Shown here one piece after another: positions 14,759-22,465 of a stretch of 64,000 nucleotides of DNA; within the stretch, counting starts at the first letter, position 1; every line of letters starts with the position of its first letter. The notes below the pieces were generated by a model. The model was given only the letters and a program-made list of their open reading frames with translations, was not told the DNA's origin and ran no database searches. The stretch is from the NCBI GenBank assembly GCA_934202005.1, contig CAKPXP010000010.1, positions 1-64,000 on the forward strand, given 5' to 3'. The stretch is from an uncultured Selenomonas sp. Lineage in GTDB: Bacteria; Bacillota; Negativicutes; Selenomonadales; Selenomonadaceae. The position numbers and the translations under genes are program-made.

Positions 14759-15567
14759 GATTTTTTCGCTCCTTTCCGGAAAATAAGGGACTCTTTCCCC
14801 CGCCGCCGGCATTGCAGATAGAGGAAGGCGGCAGCGGCGAGCGCGAAGCAGATGACGCTCGTCATCTGCGCGCTGTGCAGCAGGCCGAGCACTGGCGCTG
14901 TATAGTCGCCGCGGAAGAATTCGAGGAAGAACCGCGCCGCGCTGTAGAGCATGACGTAGAGCGCGAAGCACTGCCCGCGCGCGTGGCCCGTCGTGCGGTA
15001 GAGCAGGAGCAGCGCGAAGATGGCCGTATCGAGCTGTCCCTCCCAGATTTCCGCAGGCCAGAGCGGTTGGTCGCCGTATGTATGATAGGCGAGCGTTGTC
15101 GTCGGATAGAGGATGCCGAACGCGCTGTCCGTCGGCGCGCCGAATGCATCGCCATTGAGGAGGTTCGCACAGCGGCCGAGCGCCTGGCCGAGGATGATGG
15201 CCGGCGCGAGGACATCCATGAGATGCAGCGTGTCGAGCCCGTGGCGGCGGCAGTACCAGATGCCCGTGAGTACACCGAGCAGGACGCCGCCCTGGATGGC
15301 CATGCCGCCCTGCCAGACGCTCAGAAGCTCCGTGAGATGGTCGTGGTAATACGCCCAATCGAAAAAGAAGACATCCCAGAGGCGGGCACCGACGAGCCCC
15401 GCGATGCCGCAGTAGATGCCGAGGTCTACGATGTATTTCTCATAGCCGCGGCCGTCGGCTTTCGCGAGGAAATAGCCGACGCCTGTCGCGAGGATGATGG
15501 AAAGGGAAAGCACGAGCCCGTAGGCGCGGATGGGGAAGTCCCCGAGGAAGAAGAGATACTGGTGCAT
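14755..15567 (-). CDS. lgt: Prolipoprotein diacylglyceryl transferase
   Basis: Transfers diacylglycerol from phosphatidylglycerol to the lipobox cysteine of prolipoproteins, the first step of lipoprotein maturation at the cytoplasmic membrane. The 270 residues have about seven membrane segments. Signatures are FPIRAYGLVLSLSI at the N-terminus, WQGGMAIQGGVLLG and the family motif LGRCANLLNGDAFGAP. It starts MHQYLFFLGDFPIR and overlaps the downstream BsuPI-domain gene by 4 bases. Confidence 0.95.
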   Translation of the reverse strand: MHQYLFFLGDFPIRAYGLVLSLSIILATGVGYFLAKADGRGYEKYIVDLGIYCGIAGLVGARLWDVFFFDWAYYHDHLTELLSVWQGGMAIQGGVLLGVLTGIWYCRRHGLDTLHLMDVLAPAIILGQALGRCANLLNGDAFGAPTDSAFGILYPTTTLAYHTYGDQPLWPAEIWEGQLDTAIFALLLLYRTTGHARGQCFALYVMLYSAARFFLEFFRGDYTAPVLGLLHSAQMTSVICFALAAAAFLYLQCRRRGKESLIFRKGAKKS

Positions 15568-15599
15568 AACAAACGACCTTTCTGGCAGAATTTCTTTTC

Positions 15600-15605
15600 A
15601 TTATA
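15600..15605 (-). promoter_or_regulatory. Likely -10 box for lgt
   Basis: TATAAT reads on the minus strand about 35 bases before the lgt start. No convincing -35 box lies at the right distance. Confidence 0.4.
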
Positions 15606-15667
15606 CATCAACTGGCGCTGTGAAACATAGTGTTTGCATGAAAACGGCAGACCGCCGGGATACCACA

Positions 15668-15698
15668 GAAAAAGCGGCGGCCTACCCCGGCCGCCGCT
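15668..15698 (-). terminator. Intrinsic terminator of deoD (minus strand)
   Basis: AGCGGCGGCC (15673-15682) and GGCCGCCGCT (15689-15698) form a 10-bp stem. Read on the minus strand, it runs into TTTTT just after the deoD stop codon. Confidence 0.88.
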
Positions 15699-15710
15699 GT
15701 GCGCGATGGA

Positions 15711-16421
15711 TCAATCTTCGATGGCTGTCTCGAGCGCGATGCGGATCATGTCGTTGAAACTCGTCTGACGCTCCTCCGCCGTGCAGCTCTCGCCCGTGAG
15801 CAGGTGGTCGCTGACCGTGAAGAGCGCGAGCGCCTGTACATGCGCCTCGGCCGCGAGCGTGTAGAGCGCCGCCGCCTCCATCTCGACGCCGAGGATGCCG
15901 TATTTCCTGAGCTTATCGTTGTCGATGTCCTCATCATAGAAGCGGTCGACGGAGATGATATTGCCGACCGTTGCTTTGAGCTGCAGGCGGCGCGTGTTTG
16001 CAACGGCTTTTTCCAGCAGCGTGAAATCCGCGATAGGGCAGAAGTTGATCGAGCCGCCGAAGATGTTGCGGATAAGGCTCGAGTCCGTGCTTGCGGCCTG
16101 TGCGATGAGCACATCGCGCAGCTTCACGTCCGGATGCATGCCGCCGCAGGTGCCGACGCGGAAGAGCTTCTTGCAGCCATAGGTGTGGATGAGCTCATGC
16201 ACATAGATGGAGATGGACGGTATGCCCATGCCCGTCCCTTGGACCGAGATCGGCACGCCTTTGTAGGTGCCGGTGTAGCCGAGGATGTTGCGGACGTGCG
16301 TGTATTCTTTGGCGTCATCGAGGAAATGCTCCGCGATGAATTTCGCGCGCAGCGGATCGCCTGGGAGCAGGATGCGCTCGGCAATCTCGCCCTTTTCAGC
16401 GGCAATATGGGGAGTACTCAT
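15711..16421 (-). CDS. deoD: Purine-nucleoside phosphorylase (DeoD type)
   Basis: Cleaves purine (deoxy)ribonucleosides with phosphate to the base and (deoxy)ribose-1-phosphate in purine salvage. The 236 residues match the hexameric DeoD family: [20 protein letters not shown] at the start, [18 protein letters not shown], the FRVGTCGG phosphate-binding region, [15 protein letters not shown] and [11 protein letters not shown]. The ATG at 16421 follows AGAAGG. An earlier in-frame start would add 12 residues foreign to the family. It stands as a single-gene unit with its own promoter and terminator. Confidence 0.96.
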   Translation of the reverse strand: MSTPHIAAEKGEIAERILLPGDPLRAKFIAEHFLDDAKEYTHVRNILGYTGTYKGVPISVQGTGMGIPSISIYVHELIHTYGCKKLFRVGTCGGMHPDVKLRDVLIAQAASTDSSLIRNIFGGSINFCPIADFTLLEKAVANTRRLQLKATVGNIISVDRFYDEDIDNDKLRKYGILGVEMEAAALYTLAAEAHVQALALFTVSDHLLTGESCTAEERQTSFNDMIRIALETAIED

Positions 16422-16463
16422 GGATCTAGCCTTCTTTCTGCAAAATGAAAATATCATAATTGC

Positions 16464-16492
16464 ATTATACAGGAAAAAAGAAAGGGTGAAAA
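16464..16492 (-). promoter_or_regulatory. Promoter of deoD
   Basis: On the minus strand, TTTTCA (16492-16487), a 17-base spacer and TATAAT (16469-16464), about 43 bases before the deoD start. Confidence 0.65.
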
Positions 16493-16519
16493 GGCATCCC
16501 GAAAAAAGGACGCAGAACC

Positions 16520-16548
16520 TTGACGCACTACGACGAAAGTGCTAAAAT
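16520..16548 (+). promoter_or_regulatory. Promoter of rnpB
   Basis: TTGACG (16520-16525), a 17-base spacer and TAAAAT (16543-16548), placing the transcription start close to the 5' end of the RNase P RNA. Confidence 0.75.
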
Positions 16549-16561
16549 AAATGACGTTAAT

Positions 16562-16912
16562 ATAAGTAGTCAAGACAATCGCGGCTGCCTTTATGGCAGA
16601 TGAGGAAAGTCCGGGCTCCAGAGGGCAGCGTGCTGGATAACGTCCAGCGGGGGTGACCCCAGGGATAGCGCCACAGAGAACAAACCGCCGGGTAACCGGT
16701 AAGGCTGAAACGGTGCGGTAAGAGCGCACCAGCGGGCAGGTGACTGTCCGGCTTGGCAAGCCCCACGCGGAGCAAGACCTAATAGGGAAGGGGTGAGGCG
16801 GCCCGCCGACCTTCCGGGTTGCGTCGCTTGAGCCGTGAGGCAACTCACGTGCCTAGATAAATGATTGTCGCCGCGCAAGCGGAACAGAACTCGGCTTATT
16901 GACTGCTTGTAT
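16562..16912 (+). ncRNA. rnpB: RNase P RNA (class A)
   Basis: The catalytic RNA that removes tRNA 5' leaders. Universal elements are visible: GAGGAAAGTCCGGGCTCC near the 5' end, ACAGAGAACA, GGTAAGAGCGCACC, CTAATAGGGAAGGGGTGAGGC, and CCTAGATAAATGATTG with ACAGAACTCGGCTTA at the 3' end. Helix P1 is formed by AAGTAGTCA (16564-16572) with TGACTGCTT (16900-16908). The length of about 350 bases is typical. The exact ends are judged from P1. Confidence 0.95.
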
Positions 16913-16925
16913 TCTCGTGTCAATC

Positions 16926-16953
16926 AGGCTGTCTCATGGCAGCCTTGCTTTAT
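16926..16953 (+). terminator. Likely terminator of rnpB
   Basis: AGGCTG (16926-16931) pairs with CAGCCT (16940-16945), followed by TGCTTTAT. It is a modest stem with a short T-run. Confidence 0.5.
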
Positions 16954-17049
16954 ATCCAGCCATTGTCTGAAAATTCACTGAAATCTGGAACAAGTTCGAG
17001 AAAATAGACTGGAATACGGCGACTTTTTGTCGTATTATATATATGGGCT

Positions 17050-17192
17050 GATACATGAAGCCGAATCCAGCCCAGGAGCGGGGGAACCAAAAGATTTTGG
17101 GGTGAACGTTTTCGCCGGGGAGCGATAGCTCAACGGTAAGAGCGCGGGTGGTCTTCTCTACCCGAACCCGGCAGCTAACCTCGTAGGCGAAT
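17050..17192 (+). promoter_or_regulatory. c-di-AMP (ydaO/yuaA-type) riboswitch
   Basis: The conserved blocks of this class are present in order: GCCGAATCCAGCCC, AGGAGCGGGGGAACCA, TTGGGGTGAA, then CTACCCGAACCCGGCAGCTA and CCTCGTAGGCG. The class binds cyclic di-AMP and usually turns off wall hydrolases and osmolyte transporters. The aptamer ends only a few bases before the ribosome site. TCTTCTCT (17152-17159) could pair with the GAGAGAGGAG region, suggesting control of translation. That last point is inferred. Confidence 0.92.
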
Positions 17193-17210
17193 AGAGAGAG
17201 GAGTGGCTTT

Positions 17211-17876
17211 TTGAGTAAAGCGCTGCGCATTTTTGCGCTCACCACGATCCTGCTGTGCTGGTCTGCCGTTCTCTGCGGGGCATCCGCCTTCCGCGTCGGT
17301 GACCAGGGCAGCGATGTAGCAGAGATCCAAGGGCAATTGGCCAGTCTCGGCTACGACGTCGCAGCAGATGGGGATTTCGGTCCCGCAACCGCTGAGGCAG
17401 TAAAAGCATTCCAGATTTCCCGCGGGCTCGATGCGGACGGCCTCGTCGGTCCGTCCACGTATTCGGCGCTGCTCGGGAAATCGATGCCGGAGGTCAGCCG
17501 CGGTTCGAGCGCTCTTGGGCGCCGCATCGTGGCGAGCTCGATGCAGTATCTCGGTGTGCCGTATGTCTTTGGCGGCACAACGCCGAATGGCTTCGATTGC
17601 TCCGGCTATGTGCGGTATGTGTTCGCGAACGCGGGCATCTACCTGCCGCGCACGGCGGATGCCCAGTATGAGTGCGGCTATCCGGTCTCGACGGCTGAGC
17701 TGGTACCAGGCGATCTGGTATTCTTCTCGACCTACGAGGCAGGGGCATCTCATGTCGGCATCTATCTTGGGGATGGCAATTTCATCAATGCGTCCTCGAG
17801 CCGCGGCGTCTCGATTGCGTCCCTGTACAGCTCCTACTGGGGTTCCTGCTACATCGGCGCGCGTCGTGTCATGTAA
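17211..17876 (+). CDS. Secreted NlpC/P60 peptidoglycan endopeptidase with PG-binding domain
   Basis: A wall-remodelling enzyme of 221 residues, expected to cut gamma-D-Glu to diamino acid bonds in peptidoglycan stems. The signal peptide is at residues 1-25 (ends GASA). A PG_binding_1 domain follows (FRVGDQGSDVAEIQGQLASL to about residue 86), then an NlpC/P60 domain with catalytic C130 in FDCSGY, H181 in SHVGIY and N193 as the likely third residue. The TTG start follows GGAG by about 8 bases. It sits directly under the c-di-AMP riboswitch, a pairing known for resuscitation-type hydrolases in other Gram-positive lineages. Confidence 0.93.
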   Translation: MSKALRIFALTTILLCWSAVLCGASAFRVGDQGSDVAEIQGQLASLGYDVAADGDFGPATAEAVKAFQISRGLDADGLVGPSTYSALLGKSMPEVSRGSSALGRRIVASSMQYLGVPYVFGGTTPNGFDCSGYVRYVFANAGIYLPRTADAQYECGYPVSTAELVPGDLVFFSTYEAGASHVGIYLGDGNFINASSSRGVSIASLYSSYWGSCYIGARRVM

Positions 17877-17895
17877 ACAAAATATCTTGATGTTC

Positions 17896-17923
17896 GGGAG
17901 GCGTACGCCTCCCCTCTTTTTTA
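17896..17923 (+). terminator. Terminator of the NlpC/P60 gene
   Basis: GGGAGGCG-TACGCCTCCC (17896-17913) is a perfect hairpin followed by CTCTTTTTT. Confidence 0.9.
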
Positions 17924-17933
17924 CCCCATAATG

Positions 17934-17963
17934 AAAAAGCCCAAGAGTGCAGGACTCTTGGGC
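17934..17963 (-). terminator. Terminator of the small minus-strand peptide gene
   Basis: GCCCAAGAGT (17939-17948) pairs over 10 bp with ACTCTTGGGC (17954-17963). On the minus strand the stem runs straight into TTTTT. It lies 12 bases after the small frame ending at 17976. Confidence 0.85.
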
Positions 17964-17975
17964 GAGGCAGCCGCC

Positions 17976-18053
17976 TCAGTTGGTGAAAAGCTGATCCCAG
18001 AAGGCGTAGGATACCATCAGGAAGATGAGCAGCAGGAGGAAGAGATCACCCAT
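17976..18053 (-). CDS. 25-residue hydrophobic membrane peptide, unknown
   Basis: A small frame of 25 codons on the minus strand. The product starts MGDLFLLLLIFLMV, continues with SYAFWDQ and ends LFTN: a single hydrophobic helix at about residues 4-18 with a short polar tail. AGGGGG (18067-18062) lies 8 bases before the ATG, and a strong minus-strand terminator lies 12 bases after the stop, so the unit looks complete and expressed. I do not recognise the family. It does not look like CydX, KdpF or a known type I toxin that I can name. It converges on the NlpC/P60 gene. Confidence 0.6.
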   Translation of the reverse strand: MGDLFLLLLIFLMVSYAFWDQLFTN

Positions 18054-18113
18054 CGTGAGAGCCCCCTTTCCCTCGCAAACAGACACTTGCGGGATAACGA
18101 CGAGTTTTCTTCT

Positions 18114-18143
18114 ATCATACTATGTAAATCCCCAAGAGCGCAA
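18114..18143 (-). promoter_or_regulatory. Possible promoter of the 25-residue peptide
   Basis: On the minus strand, TTGCGC (18143-18138), an 18-base spacer and TATGAT (18119-18114), with about 60 bases of leader. It lies within the first copy of a 39-bp direct repeat. The -35 match is weak. Confidence 0.4.
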
Positions 18144-18265
18144 GCCGCAGGCGCAGCGCGATTGGCTGGATTTACTGCAAGGACGGGCGCACAATGTCCA
18201 CGAAGTGGACGTTTGTGCGTTGAGTTTACTATGTAAATCCCCAAGAGCGCAAGCCGCAGGCGCAG
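18118..18265 (+). repeat. Pair of 39-bp direct repeats around a palindrome
   Basis: The 39 bases at 18118-18156 recur exactly at 18227-18265 (both begin TACTATGTAAATCCCC and end GCAGGCGCAG). Between them CGCACAA-TGTCCAC (18188-18201 region) and GTGGACG-TTTGTGCG form a long hairpin with a GAA loop. The block from 18160 to 18222 is related to 26857-26919. Bases 18266-18379 before folB hold only a GGGGA/TCCCC hairpin and no clear promoter. Confidence 0.85.
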
Positions 18266-18379
18266 CTGGCATTGTTTTTTTAGATTTTAGGAAACGCGGG
18301 GAGGATTTCCCCCTGACGATAGAGAAATAAGCAGAAGAGGTATCTAGGTTGGATTTGGATAAGTTTAGGAGTGATGAAA

Positions 18380-18742
18380 ATGGCAAAAGCCAGTATCAAG
18401 AATATGATGTTCTATGGTTTCCACGGCGTTTATGAGTATGAGCGCGAACAGGGACAGAAATTCTATATCGATGTGGAAGTCGAGACGAAAGACGACAAGG
18501 TGGTCGAGACGGACAAGATTGAGGATGGCGTGGATATGGCGGCCATCTACGACGTCGTCAAGGATGTCACGGAAAACAAGCGGTTCACGATGCTTGCGGC
18601 ACTCGGCGGCCACATCGGAGATCGCCTGCTCAAGAAATATCCGCATTTCGCCGCGGTCACGACGACCATCCGCAAGCCCAATGTGCCGATTTCCGGCTCT
18701 CTGGACTATGTGGAAGCTACGGTGACACGCCGGGCAGAATGA
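18380..18742 (+). CDS. folB: Dihydroneopterin aldolase
   Basis: Converts 7,8-dihydroneopterin to 6-hydroxymethyl-dihydropterin and glycolaldehyde in folate synthesis. The 120 residues are the normal length. Seen are IKNMMFYGFHGVYEYEREQG at the N-terminus, FYIDVEVE, the DVAAIYDVV-like segment VDMAAIYDVVKDV, and TIRKPNVPISGSLDYVEATV at the end. ATG 18380 is chosen because AGGAG (18367-18371) is 8 bases upstream. Earlier in-frame GTG 18371 and ATG 18374 overlap or crowd that site. No other folate genes are nearby. Confidence 0.93.
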   Translation: MAKASIKNMMFYGFHGVYEYEREQGQKFYIDVEVETKDDKVVETDKIEDGVDMAAIYDVVKDVTENKRFTMLAALGGHIGDRLLKKYPHFAAVTTTIRKPNVPISGSLDYVEATVTRRAE

Positions 18743-18747
18743 TGCAA

Positions 18748-18781
18748 GGGGCTGACGCATTGAGGCGCAGCCCCGTTTTTT
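18748..18781 (+). terminator. Terminator of folB
   Basis: GGGGCTG (18748-18754) pairs with CAGCCCC (18768-18774), followed by GTTTTTTT. Confidence 0.88.
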
Positions 18782-18904
18782 TCTGCTGTATAGGAGCAAT
18801 GGGTGTCTTGCTGCGCTCCGCTGCTGCAGTGTTTTCCCGCATGGCTTATGGCGGGCGGCGCGCGGTGTTTTTGCACTGATTTTGCAAAATGTCGAGAAAA
18901 GGTG

Positions 18905-18933
18905 TTGCAGAATGTGGCGCTTTTTTGTATAGT
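18905..18933 (+). promoter_or_regulatory. Promoter of dprA-topA-trmFO-hslVU
   Basis: TTGCAG (18905-18910), a 17-base spacer and TATAGT (18928-18933), about 110 bases before dprA. The rest of the gap 18782-19044 shows no gene; a TTTTGCAAAA palindrome lies just upstream of the promoter. Confidence 0.6.
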
Positions 18934-19044
18934 AGTTGAAGCTATTATATACAAATAGACGTATGCCTTGGACAGAGGAGCGGCGCTTGTCATTTTCATC
19001 TGCCGGATGTGCCCCCTCCGTTTTGTGACGATGGAGAGAACGCT

Positions 19045-20148
19045 ATGAAGGACCGAGATATTTTCGCACTTGCCGCGCTGCAGTGCGTGCGCGGCCTGAA
19101 TGCCGCGGCGCTCCTGCCGCTCCTGCGCACGCTTGGAGGCGCGCGGCGCGTTTGGGAGGCGTCGGCGGCGGAGCTTGCAGCAGCTGGCATGGAGCGGCGC
19201 ACGCTCGCAGCGCTCGAGCGCTATCGTGCGAAGCATGCGCAGGAGCCGGAGCGGATCGCGGCGCTCTGCGCTGAGCAGACGGTATCGCTCGTCGCGCTCG
19301 GCGAAGCGGCGTATCCGAAGTCGCTCGCCGCAATCTATCAGCCGCCGCTCGTGCTCTATGTACGCGGCAGCCTGCCGCCTGACGTGGAATGCCTCGGCAT
19401 CGTCGGGGCGCGCCGGTTCAGCCGCTACGGCGAGGGCATCGCGGAGAAGCTCGGCGAGGAGCTCGCGGCGAGCGGCTTCTGCGTCGTGAGCGGTGCGGCG
19501 CGCGGCATCGACAGCGCCGCGCACCGCGGCGCGCTCCGGACGGGGCGCACGGTGGCCGTGCTCGGCTGCGGCGTCGATATCGCCTATCCGGCGGAGAACC
19601 GCCGCCTGCTCGCGGACATCATCGCCACAGGCGGTGCTATCGTCTCGGAGTATGCGCCCGGCACGCCGCCGCTGCCCGCGTTCTTTCCCGCGCGCAACCG
19701 CATCATCAGCGGCCTCTCGAAGGGCATCATCGTTGTGGAGGCGGCGGAACGCAGCGGCTCGCTCATCACGGCGCAGCTCGCGCTCGATGAGGGCCGCGAT
19801 GTCTTCGCGGTGCCGGGCAGCATCTATTCGCCGACGAGCCAGGGGTGCCATCGGCTCATCCAGCAGGGCGCGAAGCTCGTGACCTCCGTGCGGGACGTGC
19901 TGGAGGAGTACGGACGCGAGCCGGCGCCGCGCGCGCCGCGGAAACGGAAGGACGCGGATCTCAGCGGAGAGGAGCGCGCCCTCTATCAGGTGCTCTCCTA
20001 CGAGCACCCGCTTTCCATTGACGAAATCATCACGAGTCTTAAGGACGGGGATCCCGCGCGGCTCTCCTTCCTGCTGCTCGGTCTGGAGCTCAAGGGTCTG
20101 GTGATTGAAAACGAATCGCACGGCTATCTGCGTGCGGAGAGGGAGTGA
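19045..20148 (+). CDS. dprA: DNA-processing protein DprA
   Basis: Loads RecA on single-stranded DNA that enters during natural transformation. The 367 residues comprise an N-terminal SAM-like helical region (about 1-75), the Rossmann-fold DprA domain with LGIVGARRFSRYGEGIAEKL, VVSGAARGIDSAAHRGAL, RTVAVLGCGVDIAYPAENR, FPARNRIISGLS and VPGSIYSPTSQGCHRLIQQG, then a C-terminal winged-helix-like segment. The ATG follows GGAGAG. An upstream start at 19009 has no ribosome site. It is first in the dprA-topA-trmFO order known from Bacillus. Confidence 0.95.
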   Translation: MKDRDIFALAALQCVRGLNAAALLPLLRTLGGARRVWEASAAELAAAGMERRTLAALERYRAKHAQEPERIAALCAEQTVSLVALGEAAYPKSLAAIYQPPLVLYVRGSLPPDVECLGIVGARRFSRYGEGIAEKLGEELAASGFCVVSGAARGIDSAAHRGALRTGRTVAVLGCGVDIAYPAENRRLLADIIATGGAIVSEYAPGTPPLPAFFPARNRIISGLSKGIIVVEAAERSGSLITAQLALDEGRDVFAVPGSIYSPTSQGCHRLIQQGAKLVTSVRDVLEEYGREPAPRAPRKRKDADLSGEERALYQVLSYEHPLSIDEIITSLKDGDPARLSFLLLGLELKGLVIENESHGYLRAERE

Positions 20149-20152
20149 CACT

Positions 20153-22465
20153 TTGGCAGCCACAGCAGCAAAGAAGACAGCAGGTGCGGCAGCACCTGCA
20201 AAGGCAAAGAAAGCAAAGGCGAAGCGCAGAACCGCGCCGAAGAAGACACTCGTTGTTGTCGAGTCGCCCGCGAAGGCGAAGACCATCGAGAAGTACCTCG
20301 GCAGGAAATATATGGTGCGCGCCTCGATGGGGCATCTGCGGGATCTGCCGAAAAGCCAGTTCGGCATCGATGTCGAGCATGACTTCGCACCAAAATACAT
20401 CAACATCCGCGGCAAGGGCGACCTCATCAAGGCGCTCAAGAAGGACGCGAAGAACGCGGACAAGGTCTATCTCGCAAGCGATCCCGACCGTGAGGGAGAG
20501 GCGATCGCCTGGCATCTCGCGCACATCCTCGATATCGATCCCGCCTCGGACTGCCGCATCGTGTTCAACGAGATCACAAAGCCGGCCATCCAGGAGGCGG
20601 TCAAGGAGCCGCGCCCCATCAATATGGATCGCGTCGACGCGCAGCAGGCGCGGCGCATGCTCGACCGCATCGTCGGCTACAAGCTCAGCCCGCTGCTCTG
20701 GAGAAAGATCAGGAAAGGTCTCTCGGCGGGACGCGTACAGTCCGTCACGGTGAAACTAATCTGCGACAGGGAAAAGGAGATCCAGGCGTTCCAGTCCGAG
20801 GAATACTGGACGGTCGGCTGCAAACTGCGCCATCAGAAATCCGCGCTCTTCGAGGCGGAGCTCGCGCTCGTGGACGGCAAGAAGCTCGCCGTCCATGAGG
20901 AGGGCGGCAAGAACTTCGTCCTGCACGACGAGCAGGCGGCGAAGGCGCTCACCGAGGATCTCGGCGCGCAGCTCTTCTCCGTGGCCGCGGTGAAGAAGAG
21001 CCAGCGCAAGCGGCGTCCGGCCGCGCCCTTCACGACGAGCTCGCTGCAGCAGGATGCCGCGCGCAAGCTCGGCTTTACCTCGCGCAAGACAATGATGCTC
21101 GCGCAGCAGCTCTACGAGGGCATCGAGCTCGGCAAACGCGGCCCGACGGGCCTCATCACCTATATGCGCACCGACTCGACGCGTATCTCCGAGCTCGCGC
21201 AGGCGGAGGCGAAGGCCTACCTAGAGGAGGCGCTCGGCGCGGACTACGTGCCGGTGAAGCCGAACGTCTACGCGAGCGGCAAGAAGGCGCAGGACGCGCA
21301 TGAGGCCATCCGTCCGACCTCCATCCACAACACGCCGGATGAGGTCGAGGCCTTCCTCTCCAAGGATCAGTGGAAGCTCTACAAGCTCATCTGGCAGCGC
21401 TTCGCTGCGAGTCAGATGACGCCTGCCGTCTACGATACGATGAGCGTCACGATCGCGGCGGGCGAGCGCTACCAGCTCAAGGCCTCCGGCTCGCGGCTTG
21501 TCTTCGCGGGCTTCACGGCCGTCTATGCGGGCGCAGATGCGACGAAGAAGGAAAAGGATATCGTGCTGCCGGAGCTCGCAGCGGGCGATGCGCTCGACCT
21601 CGGCAGGCTCCTGCCGCAGCAGCATTTCACCGAGCCGCCGCCGCGCTATAACGACGCTTCGCTCGTCAAGACGCTCGAGGAGAAGGAGATCGGCCGGCCG
21701 AGTACCTACGCGCCGATCATCGAGACGATCCAGGCGCGCGGCTACGTGCAGCGCGTCGACAAGCATTTCCAGCCGACGGAGCTCGGCTTCCTCGTGCTCG
21801 ACATGCTCGAGGAATATTTCAAGGACATCGTCGATGTGAAGTTTACGGCGAATCTCGAGAACGAACTCGACGAGATCGCCGAGGGAAAATGCGAGAAGAA
21901 CGCACTTCTCAGCGAGTTCTACACGCCGTTCGAGCAGACGCTCGAGAAAGCGGACGAGGCTATCGGCCACGTCGATCTGCCCGTCGAGGTCTCCGACGTG
22001 CGCTGCGAGAAATGCGGCCGCCTCATGGTCGTCAAGCAGGGGCGGTTCGGCAAATTCCTCGCGTGCCCCGGCTTCCCTGAGTGCCGCAATACGAAGCCGC
22101 TGCTTGTCGATACGGGGGTCAAGTGCCCGAAGTGCGGCGGCAGCATCGTCGAGCGCAAGACGCGGCGCGGGCGGAAGTTCTACGGCTGCAAGAACTATCC
22201 AGAGTGCGACTACACGACCTGGGACACGCCGCTCAAGGATAACTGCCCCGTCTGCGGTTCCTTCCTGCTCAAGCACCAGTACAAGAATGGTCGCGCGCTC
22301 GTCTACTGCAGCAACGACGACTGCAAGTCGCGCGTTGGCAGCCCCATCAACGAGGAACTCGAGAAGATGAGGGCGCGCCTCGCGGCCAAGCATGCGAAGG
22401 ATGAGGAGAAGGCGGCGGCCAAGGCTGCGGCGGAAAATGAAGAGAAGAAAGAGAAGAAGTCATGA
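20153..22465 (+). CDS. topA: DNA topoisomerase I
   Basis: A type IA topoisomerase that relaxes negative supercoils. The 770 residues run from TTG 20153, with GAGAGGGAG upstream, 4 bases after the dprA stop. The TOPRIM domain begins at residue 33 ([18 protein letters not shown]). The active-site tyrosine is Y337 in [14 protein letters not shown]. Three four-cysteine zinc ribbons form the C-terminus, with [18 protein letters not shown] and CPVCGSFLL as first halves. The first 32 residues are an Ala/Lys-rich tail resembling a histone H1 tail, which most TopA proteins lack. It overlaps trmFO by 4 bases. Confidence 0.96.
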   Translation: MAATAAKKTAGAAAPAKAKKAKAKRRTAPKKTLVVVESPAKAKTIEKYLGRKYMVRASMGHLRDLPKSQFGIDVEHDFAPKYINIRGKGDLIKALKKDAKNADKVYLASDPDREGEAIAWHLAHILDIDPASDCRIVFNEITKPAIQEAVKEPRPINMDRVDAQQARRMLDRIVGYKLSPLLWRKIRKGLSAGRVQSVTVKLICDREKEIQAFQSEEYWTVGCKLRHQKSALFEAELALVDGKKLAVHEEGGKNFVLHDEQAAKALTEDLGAQLFSVAAVKKSQRKRRPAAPFTTSSLQQDAARKLGFTSRKTMMLAQQLYEGIELGKRGPTGLITYMRTDSTRISELAQAEAKAYLEEALGADYVPVKPNVYASGKKAQDAHEAIRPTSIHNTPDEVEAFLSKDQWKLYKLIWQRFAASQMTPAVYDTMSVTIAAGERYQLKASGSRLVFAGFTAVYAGADATKKEKDIVLPELAAGDALDLGRLLPQQHFTEPPPRYNDASLVKTLEEKEIGRPSTYAPIIETIQARGYVQRVDKHFQPTELGFLVLDMLEEYFKDIVDVKFTANLENELDEIAEGKCEKNALLSEFYTPFEQTLEKADEAIGHVDLPVEVSDVRCEKCGRLMVVKQGRFGKFLACPGFPECRNTKPLLVDTGVKCPKCGGSIVERKTRRGRKFYGCKNYPECDYTTWDTPLKDNCPVCGSFLLKHQYKNGRALVYCSNDDCKSRVGSPINEELEKMRARLAAKHAKDEEKAAAKAAAENEEKKEKKS

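Noticed and set aside
14759..15358. Upstream extension of the BsuPI-domain frame (427 codons in all)
   Set aside because: The extra N-terminal part runs antiphase through lgt and carries no recognisable sequence. The ATG at 14758 has an excellent ribosome site and starts the signal peptide.
16454..16923. Several short frames on the minus strand over 16.45-16.92 kb
   Set aside because: They are antisense to RNase P RNA, a structured non-coding gene.
17931..18236. 101-codon plus-strand frame starting at 17931
   Set aside because: It starts inside a minus-strand terminator, crosses the 25-residue peptide gene antisense and runs into the repeats, with no ribosome site.
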